A stretch of 64,000 nt of DNA from Acanthosepion pharaonis (taxonomy: Eukaryota; Mollusca; Cephalopoda; Sepiida; Sepiidae). Where the stretch lies: positions 2,326,001-2,390,000 of the forward strand of contig CAHIKZ030005201.1 in assembly GCA_903632075.3 (NCBI GenBank), written 5' to 3'. Position 1 is the first letter of the stretch; every line of letters starts with the position of its first letter. Below, in pieces: positions 10,181 through 21,644 of the stretch. The notes under the pieces are model-generated. The model did no database searches and was not told the origin of the DNA. It worked only from the letters and a program-made list of their open reading frames with translations. Made by a program: the position numbers and the translations under genes.

Positions 10181-10698
10181 ATTAAGCAGATCAAACCTAT
10201 GGTCAGTCGACACACCCACATCTTCGACCTGGTAAGCTTTTCTTTGTCAAGCTTTCTTTCTTTTCTTTGTCTATGATTATCAAATTCGTCTTCTTCTCTA
10301 GATGAAGTGGTCGGTCGGGATCATCTGGTGGACATATCAAATGTATCGCACTGAGAAAAAAAAGCATCAACAAATGTTGTTTTAAGCTTAACAAAACAAG
10401 CAAATTTATTCGAGATAATAACAATAAGTTTATATTGCAAGTATTTTCTAAATATATTTGTAGAAAGGTAAATGTGATTCTTTCAAGGAGTTTATAATAA
10501 TGGCTGCTCCCTTTTTATGAAAGTTCTGGTTCGGTTTTTCTTTGTATTATGGCAGGCGCCAGCCCTCAGCCTTTCTGAAGGTAAGTGGATTTATTCTGCA
10601 ACTAATCTGTAGAAAGCCATAATCGATTACGTCCCGAAGAGAAAAAAATAAGCATCTGGTAAATCCGGCTAGAAAATCAAATGACAACAATTCTTGTC
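10181..10698. other. unassigned sequence
   Basis: No supported gene. There is a short pyrimidine-rich patch at 10230-10275. Confidence 0.5.
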
Positions 10699-10699
10699 T

Positions 10700-11105
10700 G
10701 AATTTCTGCGATGAGGAATTATCATTATTTAAACTATTTATATTCAGATTATTGTCCTTATCTTTGTTGCTTTTATCACAACGTTTCGGCTATGTGGCCT
10801 AAAGCGTTGATTTGTGAATTTGGTGACATAGTGCTTGTAAGTTCAAGCCCTGGGTCGGGCAGTGTGTACTTGTACTCAATGGGAACGGGTGAGCAATAAC
10901 TGAACAGTCCTAAAATAAAATAAGAACTAGACGACATCCCTAGTCATGAGCAGTGGAATGAGGACAATCTGCACCCCGAAGATTAAATAAAGAATTCCCT
11001 GGGGATCACACAGATCGATATACACCTGACGAAGACCAGGGGCTAGAACGTCCAAAACGTGATAATAAAGATGAGGACAATAGTCCGAATGTAAATAGTG
11101 TAATT
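10700..11105 (+). mobile_element. P2 element with inverted ends and tRNA-like centre, copy 1
   Basis: The left end (10705-10795) is an inverted copy of the right end (11025-11100): ATTGTCCTTATCTTTGTTGC with ATAAAGATGAGGACAATAG. Between them lies a tRNA-like stretch with TGACATAGTGCTTGTAAGTTC. The right part has CTGACGA (11026-11032) and an AAAAC where other copies have GAAAC. The same arrangement is at 33.06-33.56 kb. Confidence 0.6.
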
Positions 11106-11395
11106 AATGACAATTCTCAACATTCCAGTATTATGTTTTCATAATGGAGTTTCAATTATTCCTCGGATTTCCTGTTTTTCAATCTTATTGCAAAACACTT
11201 CAGAAATGTCTCGAGAACTCCAGGGTACAATCATCAGCTTCATATTCCATTTTACTTATCTGTCAAGATGCTACTATTTTCTAACTTTCCAATATTCCTC
11301 AATTTTATTGTATATTTATGCTGGAAACGCAACATTCATTCTCTGATAAATTTTCCTTTCTTCGTTTATGATTAATAATGATTATCATCTTCTGA
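11106..11395. other. unassigned sequence
   Basis: The 79-codon open frame at 11107-11346 has no recognised motif. Confidence 0.45.
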
Positions 11396-12345
11396 CTTTG
11401 GGTAAATCGTTTCACTTTCAACGCCTCGGAGAATTTCTATTTTTCCGTTCTTTCTACTGGGTTGCAGAGTAAATTTTCACTGAGCAGTCACTATCCTAGA
11501 GGTTAGCATCATAAAAGAGAGCAGTTTCGTTTTGGATACGTTCAAATTAACAGATCCTTCCTTGCCCCAGTTAACAACAGAATGTACATCATTTGTTAGA
11601 TCAGCTGCCAATTTCACCTTATCGCACTATGCAGTCTTATTAAGACAGGAATAAATGGTTCTATTATCAGCATAGAAAGAGAGTTGAGAGCTGATGCCAT
11701 CAGGAAGGTCGTTGGTGAAAGTTAAGAACAACGTAGGTCCGAGGAAAGAACCATTATAGAACCATGAATGGAAAAAGATCTAGAGGAGTCGCCATTCCAG
11801 ATAACTTTCATTTCGCGATTCATTAAGAAATACTGAATGAGTTTAAACATTCAACCAGAAATACCATAACCCTTCAACTTGTGAAAAAAGACCAATATGT
11901 CAAAATCTGTCAACTGCCTTCGAGATATCCAAAGCAGCAACCCGAGCTTCCCCATTCTTATCTAAAGCTTGAAAAACTCTTTCAGCTATAACCGTTAACA
12001 CATCAGCAGTTAACCTAGAGAAGCGAAAGTCATATTGCTTATCTGAAAGAAGACCTCGCTAAGTGAAATGTTTAACGAATTAATAATTAATTAGTGCCTG
12101 TAGAACTTGGCTTAAAAGAAGTAGAAGCTGATATTTAAAATGGTCAAATGGTTCGCCTGAGTTCTTAAAGACAGGAACTAACGAAGAAAATTTCCAACAA
12201 GAATGAAAGCAAGAAGCAGCAAGACATTTATTTTAGAACAGGAGCCACTTCGGGAGCACATTTCTTAATAACTATTGCAGGGATACCATCAAGTCTACAT
12301 TCTTGGAGGGGATCTAGATTAGAGATAATAGCAAAAAGCAAGGAG

Positions 12346-12347
<2 letters not shown>

Positions 12348-12386
<39 letters not shown>
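12348..12386. repeat. (TA)n microsatellite
   Basis: About 19 TA units inside the decayed LINE. Confidence 0.95.
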
Positions 12387-12390
<4 letters not shown>

Positions 12391-12461
12391 AGAGGATAGA
12401 ATCCATGTAGAGCTCAATGTCTAGGACAGAGCAAGAATATAATATAAAAAGCTCACACACT
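12387..12461 (+). repeat. TA-flanking interspersed repeat, copy T3
   Basis: GAGGATAGAATCCATGTAGA and ACAGAGCAAGAATATAATAT match T1. It is bounded on both sides by TA arrays, suggesting that the repeat and its arrays entered the LINE together. Confidence 0.65.
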
Positions 12462-12466
12462 ATTGA

Positions 12467-12522
<56 letters not shown>

Positions 12523-12532
12523 TCAATAGGGA
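12458..12532. repeat. (TA)n with palindromic shoulders
   Basis: CTATTGAGTGA on the left and TCACTCAATAG on the right flank a TA array, giving a perfect inverted repeat of about 70 bp that can form one long hairpin. Confidence 0.9.
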
Positions 12533-14551
12533 TTCACTTCTAAGTGGAAAGTCAGCCAAAGATACTCCAGATAAGTCAAAAGTAGAATTTGAGTTTTTTT
12601 CGATCAAAACATGCTTTATCAATATTTGATTTCATGTGTAATGATGTAATTAGCACCTCAAATTGAGTGAAGTGAAGAGAAAAAAGATAGAAAACTTCTC
12701 TTATTTAAAATACAATGACGGAGCCGGAAGTAGTCACAAGAGCCAAACTTATGAGAAGCTATGAGATTTAGCCTTTTTGAGAACACGTTTACAGTTGTTG
12801 GGGGCAAACACAAATAGACTTCTGTTATGATTAGGACTTTTACGCTGGAACATCAGGAAGAAGTGATTCCTGTGGGCTACAGCAGCAGAACAGGCCGGTG
12901 TATACCAAGGAGGGGATTGGGGTTTCATCTGGTATTTCCGAGAAGGAACAAAAGCAACGATGCCTGTTTTGACCCAAGTAGAAACCTCTGTGGCATCATT
13001 CTCAATAGAAAGGTTACGAATCTCAATCCAAGGGATGCCTCGAAGAAAGTCACGGAATGGTCGGTACGCTGGTAGCAGAAAGAAGTCTTCTGAATGGGAG
13101 TTTCCTTTCTAATATAAGACGCAAAAGAAATATCAAGAGAAACTACTGCGTGATCCAAATTGCCGAGAGAGCAAAGCTGTGATGCTCGACAAGAGCCAGG
13201 AGAGGAGGTAATAAACAAATTGAGAAAAGCAGCATGTTGATCAGATTTATTAGAAAAACGAGTTGGGAAATGCCCTATTTGACTAAAAGACTGAGCAACG
13301 GAAAACATCAGTCTCAATACCGGCTACATCAGTAACCTTAGAATTTCTAAGCTATTTGACATGATGTGTATTAAAATCACGAAACACAAAAATGTTTGCA
13401 GATGGATATAGAGAGAGCGCCATTTCTATAATGTAATAATTTTTTCTAATATATTACAGACTTGAGAAGAAGGAGAACAATGAATGAAAAAGAGGTATCT
13501 TACAGAATGCAATAACGAAAGAAGAAAGCACATGAAAGACTCAAGAAAGAATTCTCTTGCCACTGGCAGATTTTCCCGTATATAAATACCGAGACAATGT
13601 ATATGTATGCTAGAATCCTTTCGACAATGAGGAAGATAGCCTGGAACAGAGAATTCATTGGTAACAATAGAAGAATTTAAATTACTTTCGCTAAGTGCGA
13701 CGATATCTGGAGACCTTTTTAAGAGAAAAGATTCTACACTACAGAAATTGGAGCGTATTCCACGAATATTGAAGAAAGAAAAAGTGAAGTCAGGTACGTG
13801 ATTTTTTGTTTAGAGATTTACTCTTATTTTCTTTCAAAGTATTAGTCATGAAAAGATTTTGTTAAGAAGACAAAAGCCAAAAAAATTATCCCTGTGTATC
13901 ATCAGTGGCAAGACAAACTGGCCAGAATGTGGCTAAGTCTAGAGAATAATGTGGCCTCAGGGACACCAATCCTAAATACATGCGGAGAAACTACCCATGC
14001 GCAGTATATCACTGCAAATGTCCCGATATTATGTAACTGTTGGACAGAGCAACCTCTCTAAGCGCACCCAAAGAGTTTCCTACTACCAGTTGTATACAGC
14101 AACCAGGGAACTGTCAATGCGCTACCCTCATCATGAAAGGTCGCAGCCACAGTGAGATCACCAAAAAGTTTAGTTAAATCATTAAGGTAAGACAAAAACA
14201 AAGAAACAAAAAATGGTTAACCATAGGCTAAACATGGAACAAGAGATAAACCGCTACTCCTGTTCAATAAACATGGTAAGCTGGTCGAACAGTAGGTGAG
14301 CCTATCTACTCTTATTAACCTGTTCTCAGCACAGGAGTCTGTATGATTTCATCGAAACACCATCTCCAGGAAGGTTGCAGAATAAGGCATGAGACCCTTT
14401 TAAGTCCAAAGGTGAATTACTGGATTCTAATGCTTCTTTGGAGGTCATCCTAGAACTTGGAATCAAAGGAATATTAACATAAAATTAGATCACTCAATCA
14501 AATTAAAATTAATAAAAATTTGTCAATAAATATGAAAAGAACATATAAATA

Positions 14552-15889
14552 CAGGGTGTATCAAAAATACATTAACGAACTTTTGCAGGCGATTTTCTCA
14601 CACCAAAACAAGGAAAAATGTCCATATAAACATATACCTACAAATCTTTCATTTTTAAGTTATTAAGTTTTTGATAGATGGCGCTATGTTGTCATAAAGA
14701 CTAGGTTACATGTGTCATTCGTGTACATTTGTGGCTAGTCTCTTTTCAACGTTTAACGTGTGTAGTAGTGAGTTAACTGGGAAATGTTCCGTTTAACAAT
14801 GGCAGGATTTTCATATCGTGAGCAGGTAAATATGATTTTTACATATGGCCGCGCGAATGTTAATAGACGCAAGGTTACACGGCTGTATCAGATTGAGTTT
14901 CTGTTGTTTATCGTCGCGTTGCTGAAATAAGATCCGTGGCATTACAAAATATGGATCGAGGAAGACCGAGATTCGCTCGTATGACTGACTACAAAGAACA
15001 CATTCTACTGGCTGTCAGAGACGATCCTGGTATCAGTCATTTGCAAAGTGTACAGGGTCTTTTCACCCTATAATCATTCACCACGGGAAACTTTTGCCGA
15101 TGATTGTTTGTCTCTTCAGTCTTATTTACGGATGAAGCAATATTTGGAAGAGATTGAATAACAATTTTACACAGACAACATTTGTGGGTGAATCGGTGGA
15201 GTAATGGATAGCGGCTTGGATTGGGGAATCGGAAAGCCATTTAAGTGCTAACACCCTCTTCTTCTCCCCCCAGCTATGGGTAAATAGCAAGACAGACTGG
15301 GTTCTATAGCCTTGGATGGTAAATGGTCTAGGAGAAGGACAACTATGATTTCAAAACCTGCGGAGGGTCGTTTGGCGACCTTGTGGCACGTAGTGCACCA
15401 GGTCTCTGTAATCGACCCTTCAAAAAGTGTGGATGGTCCTGCACGAAACCTTCACCACTATAATCAAATCTCATGTGCTATACATGCGGGTTAGGGACCG
15501 CTTGTGAATTCCAAATTCCCATGAAACTCCAATATTGGAGCCGACTCAACCCACCACGGGTGAATGCCGTTACAAGAACAAGAAATGAGAGAGAATCGGA
15601 ATCCCCATGGTACAATACCGGCTAGACACCAGCATCAGTTTACGATTAATGTGTGGGCTGGAATTGTAGGTGACTGGTAGTTCCATATGTTCCGCCCGTC
15701 AAAGATCCGACGGGTGCATGCGTGTGTAGCAACAAGCGGAGGGCATTTTGAACATTTTGTTATGAGTTGCTGTGTTGAGGTACAATGATGGCCTTTTGGA
15801 CATCTTGTTTACGTGGACATTTTACCTTGTTTTGGTGTCGGGAATCCGCCCCAAAGTTTGTAAATGTATTTTTGATATACATTGTATAT
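14552..15889 (+). mobile_element. mariner-like element, degenerate, split by a SINE
   Basis: Left end: ACAGGGTGTATCAAAAATAC at about 14552. Right end: TTTTTGATATACATTGTA at about 15870, its inverted counterpart. The transposase starts near 14801 with MAGFSYREQVNMIFTYGRAN, the N-terminal helix-turn-helix form of this group. LFTDEAIFGRD, with the first catalytic Asp, is near 15118-15150. After the SINE, NPHGTIPARHQHQFTINVWAG is near 15600-15660, close to the second catalytic region. The distal catalytic part is deleted. Frameshifts and stops are present, so it is inactive. Confidence 0.8.
15188..15600 (+). mobile_element. tRNA-derived SINE, family A, nested in mariner
   Basis: The head GGTGGAGTAATGGATAGCGG is followed by CCCCCAGCTATGGGTAAATA, GGGTTCTATAGCCTTGG and GACCTTGTGGCACGTAGTGC, with CCACCACGGGTGAATGCCGT near the end. 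The flanking GAATCGG on each side may be a short target duplication. Part of the B-box region is deleted. It matches the minus-strand copy at 1.66-2.04 kb. Confidence 0.75.
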
Positions 15890-16280
15890 AAAATAAATAA
15901 AATGGTATGAAGTTATTTTCAAGGGACCATTTTAATTATTATTGTTGAAAAGATTTGATAAGTAACAGGGGATCGCTTATGTGACGCCATTAGTAGAAAA
16001 TAAACAAAAAGAAATAATTAAGTTATATTCATACATACTGTGTTAAAGGATAAAGTTGTTTTTTTGTTTTGTCAGTTGAGAGCACTCCTGGAGAGGTTTG
16101 ACGTCACTAACCGACAGTCGCGTGACGCATGTGACTTATCTCTACCAAAGGGAGATAATCGTCTAAAAATAATCTGTCTAAAAAAAAATCGAACCGGAAA
16201 TTAATTTACTTTAGTCACAACAGATTTTACGACAATAATTTTAAGGTAGGTACACAAAAGAGACTTAAAAAGACTGCACT
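15890..16280. other. unassigned AT-rich sequence
   Basis: It contains short inverted motifs (TCTACCAAAGGGAGATAATCG). No family recognised. Confidence 0.45.
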
Positions 16281-16281
16281 G

Positions 16282-16360
16282 ACTTAACGTGTGTAGTAGT
16301 GGGTTAACTGAGAAATGTTCCGTTTAACAATGGCAGGATTTTCATATCGTGAGAAGGTTA
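16282..16360 (+). repeat. duplicate of the mariner 5' region
   Basis: An almost exact second copy of 14752-14830, including GTGTGTAGTAGTG, GGGAAATG-like GAGAAATGTTCC and the transposase start MAGFSYRE. It ends abruptly at both sides without terminal repeats. Confidence 0.8.
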
Positions 16361-17119
16361 AACGCGTTTATCTATCACTTATTTTCATCTTTTTTTCTTA
16401 AGCAGATTTTATACTGCCGTTTAAGGATGTGGGGAGGGCTATAACCAATTTCCATGGATCATCTCAATTCGAATCTCAGACCCAATTTTCTCAGGGCAAT
16501 TTTGTGATTTTGTCACTGATTCAAGGGCATTCACAACAAGAAAAAGAGTTTGTGCTTTTTTAAGTACCCACATGTTTCCAATCTTGATACCTTTTTTTCT
16601 ACTTCTTTTCCTTCGCAACTACCATGGCTAACCTGGTAACTATGCCTTACTATTATTATTATTTGTAAGAATTGATTTTCCAGTGACAAAAATTATAATT
16701 ATCCCCAAGCTGAGCGAATCATAACAAAAACATGGTGGCTTAAAGAAAAATGACAGACTGAGTCGACTTCAGTTGACTGACACGAATGTTAACTAGCATG
16801 CTAGCATGCAAAAAAAAAGCAATAGCTGCATTCGTCACAAGTGGGAAAAATTTTAAATCTGCATGGCACTTTACTCCAATTGGCTCATTCGCTTGCTTAA
16901 ACTCAACGTTGATTCTGATTCCGCAGAATTGGGTTGGGTGTGAAAAAGTATTTGTTGTTAACATTCTTTTTTCATTCGGTTTTTCCAGTTACGATTCCTT
17001 TTTTAAAGCTGATCGTTTTGTGTTCATTTTGTTTAGTTCTTTTTTCGTAACAGATTTAATGTTTAGTATAGAGCTTAGAAAAAATTCGCAGTATGAGAAG
17101 TAAGGCATGTAGCAACATC
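16361..17119. other. unassigned sequence
   Basis: The overlapping opposed open frames at 16740-16964 and 16786-17103 show no motif. Confidence 0.45.
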
Positions 17120-17248
17120 AGCACGGCAAAGGGCACTCCTTTAAAGGCAAGGAAGGGCAAAAATATTTTAAGTCAAGTGATAGCGATTGCTGTATGAGTC
17201 GTACGATTTTTGAATCAAGCACGGGCAACGCCGGGCCATGATGCTAGT
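17120..17248 (+). mobile_element. possible Helitron-type 3' terminus
   Basis: It ends GCACGGGCAACGCCGGG, a short spacer, then CTAG (17244-17247) followed by T. A GC-rich hairpin shortly before a CTRR end is the Helitron signature. No replication-initiator or helicase sequence and no 5' end were found. Confidence 0.35.
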
Positions 17249-17257
17249 CTCTTTTAT

Positions 17258-17832
17258 ATTCTTTATCGTAGTTCACGCGGTAAGGATAATATATAGACAG
17301 CTTGCATGTATTCTGTATTCGAGTGAGTCAATGATACACGTAAAGATCCTATTGACTAGCCAGTGCTATATAGACATCGCTAAATACATTCCATGATTGT
17401 TATAATTTTAAATGATATAAGTGGTTAAAGACTTTATCGTACTAACCAAGGATTTTTAACAATATATCGTGTATAGTATAATGACGAATATGAACATAAA
17501 TATAAATTACAAATATAAAATTAAATATAAATTATTCCAAAATGCATTAGCCTATTTAACAATGTTTCTCGTATCAAACTCTTGCGGAAGCCTAGGGTTC
17601 TGTGGAACACCGGTCGAGAAATATTTGTTGCTTTCTGTGTCGTTTCGGGATCCCCACACTTCTACATAAAATGTATTGACATCTCATTAATGTTTCTGAC
17701 AGATTTTTGGAGTTGAGGATTGGAATGAGTGTCTTGCGGTTACTGTAGAGTAGCAATTCTCAACCTTTTTTTTTTTTCCTTGTACCACCCTTGAAATAGT
17801 TTTCATGTCTCAGGGAATCCCTGTATAAAATT
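17258..17832 (+). repeat. hAT-like interspersed repeat X, copy 1
   Basis: It shares ordered blocks with 19.3-19.93 kb: TCGTAGTTCACG, CTAACCAAGGATTT, GCATTAGCCTATTT, TGTTTCTGACAGATTTTT and TTGTACCAC near CAATTCTCAACC. The CAATTCTCAACC end resembles hAT termini. The arrangement is mosaic. Confidence 0.4.
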
Positions 17833-17837
17833 ATTAT

Positions 17838-18402
17838 TGTTATGGGACCTTACCCATAATAACATAATGGACTATTCCATACGTAATAAATACTGCGCCT
17901 CAAGAGGAAGCAGGGAGTTCAGTCCGAAGTCGGGCGACCGGCTGACCAGCTGATCGGTTGAACTCTCTGCCTTCGGGTGGGGAGGAACCCGAACGAGGCT
18001 ACGCCGAAGGGCGGGGTATCTTTCGGGGCGGTAAACCGACCCTGAACCCGTTTATACGGGTTCAAAGGGCATATTTTTGGCTGAGCCCACGGGCTCGGAG
18101 ATCCTACGTTAAACAGGCCTTGTGCCACATGATGCCCTCGTGGCGGGGTGACTAAATACCGTTCAGTCTGAAGTCTGGAGTGAAGTCCGTCAGAAGTCCG
18201 TCAGTCGAGTCAGAGGCAGTCCGAAACAGAGTCGCGTTCAGACAATTACTACTAAACCTGATTGTTCGTACTAACACTTTCTACTTCTCTGTATATATTC
18301 CTGTTTGTAATATATCTGTGTTATTCCATATCCGTATTCGAGTTCTTCTTTATTGGTTCTACCTTGGACTATCACCGTGGTACAAGGAACCGGACCATTA
18401 CA
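17838..18402 (+). mobile_element. solo LTR 1 (with nested U2-type element)
   Basis: It begins TGTTATGGGACC and ends GGACCATTACA, flanked by perfect 5-bp duplications ATTAT (17833-17837 and 18403-18407). Without the nested element it is about 325 bp. TG...CA ends plus a 5-bp duplication are diagnostic of an LTR retrotransposon, and no internal region remains. A fragment of the same LTR start is at 47.80-47.85 kb on the minus strand. Confidence 0.8.
17933..18157 (+). mobile_element. U2-type retroelement, copy 2 (5' truncated)
   Basis: Target duplications GTTCAGTCCGAAGTC (about 17917-17931) and GTTCAGTCTGAAGTC (about 18158-18172) bound it inside solo LTR 1. The body has GAGGCTACGCCGAAGG, ATTTTTGGCTGAGCCCAC and the tail GGCCTTGTGCCACAT. 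The U2-like 5' part of copy 1 is absent. Confidence 0.75.
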
Positions 18403-18447
18403 ATTATATAACATTATTAATATCTATTTCTTATATTTTATTATAAT

Positions 18448-18827
18448 TGTTGTAGATTCCGGGATGAAATCCGGTATCAATAAATAACAAACGCCAGGAA
18501 TGAATAGATGAAAATAATGTATTAACGTAATAATACAAACTGGTAAAGCAGGTTAGTAGTTCCAGGGAATACGGGTTAGTAGCAATATATATATATACAG
18601 TCTTTGGTATTGAAGTATCGCTGTATGACTTCTTAGTGAGTATACGTGCTCGCTCACTGTGACTCCTACAACACTGTTACTTCATCCTCACTCTTCCGGT
18701 TACCTACAACCTTTTACTCTGTCACTCTGGACTCGACCCTTCGGCCTTGCTCTCGTCTTACCCTTGCAGTAGTATATGTATATACTGGGTGAGTTCATTT
18801 GTATAAAAAGGGGTGGACCCCTCAACA
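18448..18827. mobile_element. solo LTR 2
   Basis: It begins TGTTGTAGATTCCGGG and ends GGACCCCTCAACA, with 5-bp duplications ATAAT at 18443-18447 and 18828-18832. Length 380 bp. Candidate polyadenylation (AATAAA near 18480) and TATA-like (TATAAAA near 18812) motifs lie at opposite ends, so orientation is not settled. Confidence 0.75.
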
Positions 18828-18832
18828 ATAAT

Positions 18833-19318
18833 AACCAATGATCTTCCAACAATATGCCGTATGACCTCGTAACCTCTTACAGAACTCTAGAGTTATGGGG
18901 AGCACTGGGTGAGAAACACTGTTGTAGAGAATAAAAATCTCTAGTTCCACACTGCTGCAAGGCACTCTTTTTCTATTTGGGCGTATCTCTGTTCTATGAT
19001 TGACAATGTTCTGGAACCAGGAACCAGTCTTTTTGCTCTTGAAGAAGGCATTGACCCAGTCCATAAAAAGAAGTGTCAACTTTGATGATAGTTTGCCTGG
19101 TTGGATCGAAGTAGACAAGGACCTGTGCTGTTGTAAGCATTTCCTTCATTTTTTGGAATGCTTTGGCTTGCTGTGAACCTCATGTTCATGCTATCTCATT
19201 GCCCAATAGTTTGTTGAATGACTTCAGAACAGTAGACTAATGAGAAAATATTTGATGTAACCATCGTGTTTCTTGGTTGATACACAGCAATCTGCTTGCA
19301 ACACATCAATTGAATGAG
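18833..19318. repeat. hAT-like repeat fragments
   Basis: CAACAATATGCCG and GGTGAGAAACACTG (18908) resemble pieces of repeat X and a hAT end. The remainder is unassigned. Confidence 0.3.
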
Positions 19319-19319
19319 C

Positions 19320-19935
19320 ATGTGTTGACATTTCACTGGTGTTTCTGACAGATTTTTCGAGTTGATGAATGAAATGAGTATCTTGTGATTAATTTAGTGC
19401 AGTATTTCTCAAACGTTTTATCCTTGTACCACACTTGAAATGTTTTCATCTCTCACCGCATAAAAATTATTATATACTATTATTAATATCTATATCTTTA
19501 TAATTTTATCGTAGTTCACGTGATAAACATTATATATTTTCTGAATATCTGGTTTAAGGAAAAAAATGATATTTTTTTTTTTTTTTTTTTTTGTTGTTTT
19601 TTTTTGCCCCAAAAAATATTGCTCGTTGATGAGGCTTTCATTAACAAAATAAACCACACAAAAATACATTTAAATGACCAATATCATTATGATTTATCAT
19701 AATAACCAAGGATTTTCCAACAATATGTCTTACTTGTATATTAAAATCACGAATATAAAATTAAACAAAAATGACTCAAAAATACATTAGCCTATTTTAT
19801 CACTGTTTCTCACGGAACCCTTCGTGATCTCTTGCGGAACCCTTCGTGACCTCCTGCGGAACCCTTCGTGGCCTCTTGCAGAACCCTTATTGACGTTTTG
19901 CGGAATCCTAGTTTTCCTGCGTATTTTTTAGGTGT
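19320..19935 (+). repeat. hAT-like interspersed repeat X, copy 2
   Basis: The blocks listed for copy 1 occur, plus a poly(T) tract at 19569-19592. A 22-bp tandem repeat (CGGAACCCTTCGTGACCTC) runs about four times from 19813 to 19910. Confidence 0.4.
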
Positions 19936-20480
19936 TCAATATATAAAGAAAGAAGATAGAAAAAGCATACAAAAAGACTTGATTTTCTGCTATGGACGTT
20001 TATTTCTTTTATGTTGATTGCATTGAAACAAAATTAAGTGTCTCTTGAGTATATCCGTTTTCCTTTTTGGTTCAGAAATAGTTTATGGATCAGAACGGGT
20101 AAAGATGGCCGAGCGCAAGTCAGCCTCGCGCTGAGTTAGGATGACCAAATCACTTACTTCATGAGTTGGGCTGCTGAAAACACGTCCGACCAAACTCGTC
20201 CTGTCCTTTCCGAAAGTGGGGTTATAAATTCGTACATATGACCAGAAACCTTTTCTGGTTTCTTTATAACTTGCATGATGGGAAAATGAATTTATTTTTT
20301 TTTTTATTTTATTTATTGGTTTTATTTCATTTCCCCACAGGTTAAAAACGAAACACTGGTTGAGAAACACAGGTCTACGATTACGCAATTGATCTGAGCT
20401 GTATTATTAATGGTGGCAATAAGGTTCAAAATAAATTATAAAACTTCAACTTTTTCTCCCTGAAATAACTTCTAAAACTT
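19936..20480. other. mostly unassigned, hAT-like end at 20345-20375
   Basis: CACTGGTTGAGAAACACAGG near 20355 is the mirror of hAT-type ends (CTGTGTTTCTCAACCAG). Nothing else recognised. Confidence 0.35.
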
Positions 20481-20484
20481 GGGT

Positions 20485-20880
20485 ATGACGATAAACTACA
20501 TCCGCGTCCTGAGTAGAACGATAAACTACATCCAACAGCAAGTCTCTTATCAGGTTTGAGGGGCGTAGAATGACCTCTTAATTGCTGGTGTTCCCAGGTT
20601 CACCCTGGCCCGGTGTGGTAGCAATTGTTAGGGTTCTAGCTATGGGGTCAAAACTGTGGTCAAAACCTGTCCTGAGTATGACGATAAACAACATCCGCGT
20701 CCTGGGTAAGACGATAAACTACGTCCAACAGCAAGGCCTCTGATCAAGAGGTTTTGAGGAGCGTGGAACCACTTTTTAATTGCTGGTGCTCCCAGGTCCA
20801 CCCTGACTCGATGTGGTAGCACCTGTTAGGGTCCCAGCTATTGGTAATTAGTTAGCCCCCAAACTGGGGACAAAACATTA
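20485..20880 (+). repeat. R repeat, two tandem copies
   Basis: Units start at 20485 and 20679 (about 195 bp each) and share ACGATAAACTACATCC, GCGTCCTG, TTAATTGCTGGTG and AGCAnnTGTTAGGGT. An inverted copy is at 44.95-45.11 kb. Confidence 0.75.
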
Positions 20881-20929
20881 TGAAAGTGTAAAAATAGTTT
20901 TTAACACCAGAAATACTTTGTAAAAAATT

Positions 20930-20990
20930 ATTACCAGCAATACATTATTACCAGCAATAGATTATTACCAGCTATTCATTTTTGAAAAAG
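20930..20990 (+). repeat. 17-bp tandem repeat
   Basis: ATTATTACCAGCAATAC and close variants repeat about three times. Confidence 0.75.
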
Positions 20991-21315
20991 AATACCAGTA
21001 ATAAAAATCTTGTCAGCATTAAATAATCTATTGAGGATGATATGATCTATGTAGGACTTATATACAGAAAAGTCACATTCCAAAACATTACATTATGACA
21101 GGAGCCGTCAAACGTTTTCGACCAGAGACCCCCTTTTGTTTCTCTTCCTTCCCCAGTGACCCCTATTTAAAATATCATTGAACCTTAAAACTTACACTGT
21201 ACCAACTAATTAAATTAAATAAACAAATATTATATCATACTTGATGCAAGAATGCCAATCAGGCCAAATGACCTTCATAATCATAAACTCTATTTTACAG
21301 TTAGAGGTTTAAAAA

Positions 21316-21570
21316 ATGGGATTGTTACCTGAAAATCAATTTGGAACAATTAAAAAAAATGAGCAAGCAATGCTCAATGTTGTATTAAATAAGTCTCATC
21401 AAAATAAGTTCAAAGCTACTTGGGTCGATGTAACTATTGCTTTTGATTCTGTGGTTGTCGAGCTCAGTACCTTTCTTTCATCTATACCGAAAAATACAAC
21501 ATACATGTACACTAAGTAAAATTTAGCTCAGTGTCATTTGCACAACGACCTCCATTTGATCCCTTCAACC
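21316..21570 (+). pseudogene. reverse transcriptase fragment 1
   Basis: It encodes LPENQFGTIKKNEQAMLNVV and ends near ATWVDVTIAFDSVV. The xDVxxAFDS string is RT motif A with its catalytic Asp, as in R2/RTE-like LINEs. The frame breaks after about 67 codons. Flanks with GTCAAACGTTTTCGACCAGA (21107) suggest a surrounding repeat. Confidence 0.65.
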
Positions 21571-21644
21571 CTCTTGGAACTGCTCACTAACCCCTAAGAG
21601 GTCACTCACTTGTCCTAGGTACTGACCAGGCTTGACTCGATGAT

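Larger units (their letters stand above)
11400..14449 (-). pseudogene. decayed CR1/Jockey-group LINE (endonuclease and reverse transcriptase)
   Basis: Read leftwards it keeps the order of a non-LTR retrotransposon. An N-terminal start (MTSKEALESSNSPLDLKG) is near 14448. The apurinic-type endonuclease has NIRGIRSNFCSVESFLLKR near 13760, the catalytic-Glu region VALSESN near 13690, NIFVFRDFN near 13380 (usually GDFN) and GNLDHAVVS near 13160 (usual GxSDHxxxS). A linker with NCKRVLKKAKSHS lies near 12760. RT pieces follow: DGIPAIVIKKCAPEV near 12280, motif A AALDISKAVDRF near 11935, GPTLFLTFTNDLPDG near 11720 and motif C FYADNR near 11670 (canonical YADD). Many frameshifts and stops, plus two TA arrays, break it. 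It is old and inactive. Naming the exact clade needs a tree. Confidence 0.85.
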
